From NCBI RefSeq assembly GCF_921293095.1, contig NC_060259.1:25737812-25801811 (forward strand): a DNA stretch of 64,000 bases. Reading direction: 5' to 3'. The position numbers and the translations under genes were made by a program. Positions 62,690 to 64,000 of this stretch are shown one piece after another. Source of the DNA: Ischnura elegans. Its lineage: Eukaryota > Arthropoda > Insecta > Odonata > Coenagrionidae. The notes under the pieces were generated by a model, which saw nothing but the letters and a program-made list of their open reading frames with translations, searched no databases and was not told where the DNA came from. How positions within the stretch are numbered: position 1 is the stretch's first letter; each line of letters starts with the position of its first letter.

Positions 62690-63330
62690 CCTCCGTGGTT
62701 TTCACGGCTTGCGGTGAGGCCCTCCTCGTGGTGCGGTGCGGGGGTGCCGCGTCCGCGGGCGGCGCGGCGCGACCGGCCGCCAGATAGCCGATCCTTTGTG
62801 CGGCAATCGCTCCGCTTCAAAGAGCGTCTTGACACGTTTGTTTTTTCATATCAACACGGGCGCCCTCGTCCAAGAATGAGCGAGGCGGAGCGTGGTCGCG
62901 CCGTGCTAAGCAGCGTGCCACGCTTCCACGTTCCGTCCTCCTCTGCCCCCCCACCCCACCCCACTTCCGCCCCGCCGCGCCCACCGATTTGGCAAGCTCC
63001 CAGTCCAAATGGCCGCCCCTCCGCGCCGCCGGGTGGGCGGTGCAAGGCGGCTATTTTCGCCTTCTCCCCCGGAACACCCGGCCCCACGCCACGGATGGCC
63101 CGTTTTTCGGGGGTGCGGCGAGCGGCGGTGTCGGCGGGCCCCACCTATCACCTTGCGCGACCTCGGCGAGGCGCTGCTCTCGCTGCGGTCAGCGGCGGAG
63201 GGGAGCGGCCGCCGCTGAAAGGGAAAGGCGTGTTTTCGTTGCACTCGACGCTTTGCCGATCGCGCGACCGATGTGCTCGAGGGAGCGGTCGTGCAGTGGC
63301 CGGCACTCGCTGATGCTCCTCCGATGAAGT
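62690..63330. promoter_or_regulatory. Strong CpG island
   Basis: About 640 bp of very CpG-rich sequence stand out sharply from AT-rich flanks. They include GCGGGCGGCGCGGCGCGACC near 62756-62775 and GCGCCGCCGGGTGGGCGG near 63023-63040. Open frames occur on both strands in several phases (for example 62684-63313 plus), a composition effect: the products are Pro/Arg-rich without domains. The most likely role is a promoter, either of a neighbouring gene or of an alternative Tab2 transcript. No TATA box or start site can be fixed. Confidence 0.45.
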
Positions 63331-64000
63331 GCCCCCGCTATTAGGAAGACGTGTCACTCTCGCTCGACCGGCCTCCTTTGTCGAGTATAGCAAGTTTAAA
63401 ATTTCGCTATCATCTTGAAATTTTCAGGGTGCAGGGAAACCTCTATCTTACGGACATGAGCGGTCCGAAAAATGATATCTTCAAGTGAGAGATGTACTTA
63501 TGCTAGAGTTTGCTATTAGAAAGCTTTTTTCTATTTGACCGCGCAAGTGTTCTCGAAAAGGAATCAAAGGAAGACCAAAGAATTGAACAATCTACTCAAA
63601 TATTCACAACAGATGGTGGCTTTCAATGTGGCTAGGAATTATGATAAAAATTAAAGCCATGAAGAATGAATTCATTAGGTTACTATTCTATTTATGACTC
63701 TGATGCCCGTTCAAGAGAAAATGAATATCGTGGTTAAAGGGATAAACAGGATGCCCCGAATTATCGAGGTCTAATATGCATTGTAATTATAAATGGACCT
63801 ACGCCAGGGTTGGGCGGCAGAATACACTTTTTTCCGCCCGTAGTTGCTTCAGAAGTCAGTGGTTATTGCAGCCCATGGATGAATATCTGCCAAGCCATTC
63901 TTTATTAATTTTCCCTCTTTGTATTTTATCTTTACCTTTTCATTATTTTTGTTTTCCGGTACCCCAAGCTATTTAGGCATTCTACTTCTACGAAAAAAAG
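63331..64000. other. AT-rich DNA to window end, no gene seen
   Basis: No domain, exon or repeat recognised downstream of the CpG island. Confidence 0.45.

Noticed and set aside
62684..63313. 209-codon + strand frame in the CpG island
   Set aside because: Several frames on both strands are open at once, products are Pro/Arg/Gly-rich with no domain, so GC composition explains it.
1..64000. CRISPR array, operon or prokaryotic gene cluster
   Set aside because: No regularly spaced repeats or dense ORFs; the window is eukaryotic, intron-rich DNA.

Overview
The window looks like nuclear DNA of an arthropod, most likely an insect. It is AT-rich, has multi-kilobase introns with GT/AG junctions, scattered short CpG-rich islands, and many relics of tRNA-derived SINEs, MITEs and non-LTR elements. 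The species cannot be named from the sequence.

Only one cellular protein-coding gene is recognisable, on the + strand. It is an orthologue of TAB2/TAB3, the ubiquitin-binding adaptor that activates the TAK1 kinase. Its start codon is at 41464 in a short exon (41379-41565) that carries a leader and the first half of an N-terminal CUE domain. A 3.8-kb phase-0 intron follows. A 2,050-nt exon (45388-47437) then finishes the CUE domain and encodes a long Ser/Pro-rich region. Together they give 717 complete codons plus one base. The coiled coil and C-terminal NZF zinc finger expected for the family were not found before the window ends. One weak, phase-compatible candidate terminal exon lies at 61598-61728. 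The acceptor at 41378 shows that at least one non-coding 5' exon lies upstream. The CpG/E2F/YY1-like patch near 8.1-8.4 kb is the best guess for a promoter, unproven.

Layout: 0.8-2.7 kb, broken LINE; 2.7-27.6 kb, AT-rich non-coding DNA with a degenerate tandem duplication (5.6-6.0 kb), a promoter-like patch (8.1-8.4 kb), a SINE fragment (12.9-13.1 kb) and two hairpins (17.5-18.0 kb); 27.6-28.65 kb, probable minus-strand solo LTR; 29.0 and 57.1 kb, two copies of an unnamed 310-bp repeat; 32.3-33.1 kb, GC-rich patch with a CRE/E-box; 41.4-47.4 kb, Tab2 exons, with a long foldback element, a SINE and a Penelope-like fragment in the intron between them; 51.4-55.9 kb, dense cluster of tRNA-like SINE relics plus a CpG island and a hAT MITE; 59.36-59.97 kb, pogo-like MITE; 62.7-63.3 kb, strong CpG island.

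I found no convincing new biological system. The points most worth a second look are the upstream ORF overlapping the Tab2 start, the long foldback element in the Tab2 intron, and several clean hairpins and repeat pairs without a family name.
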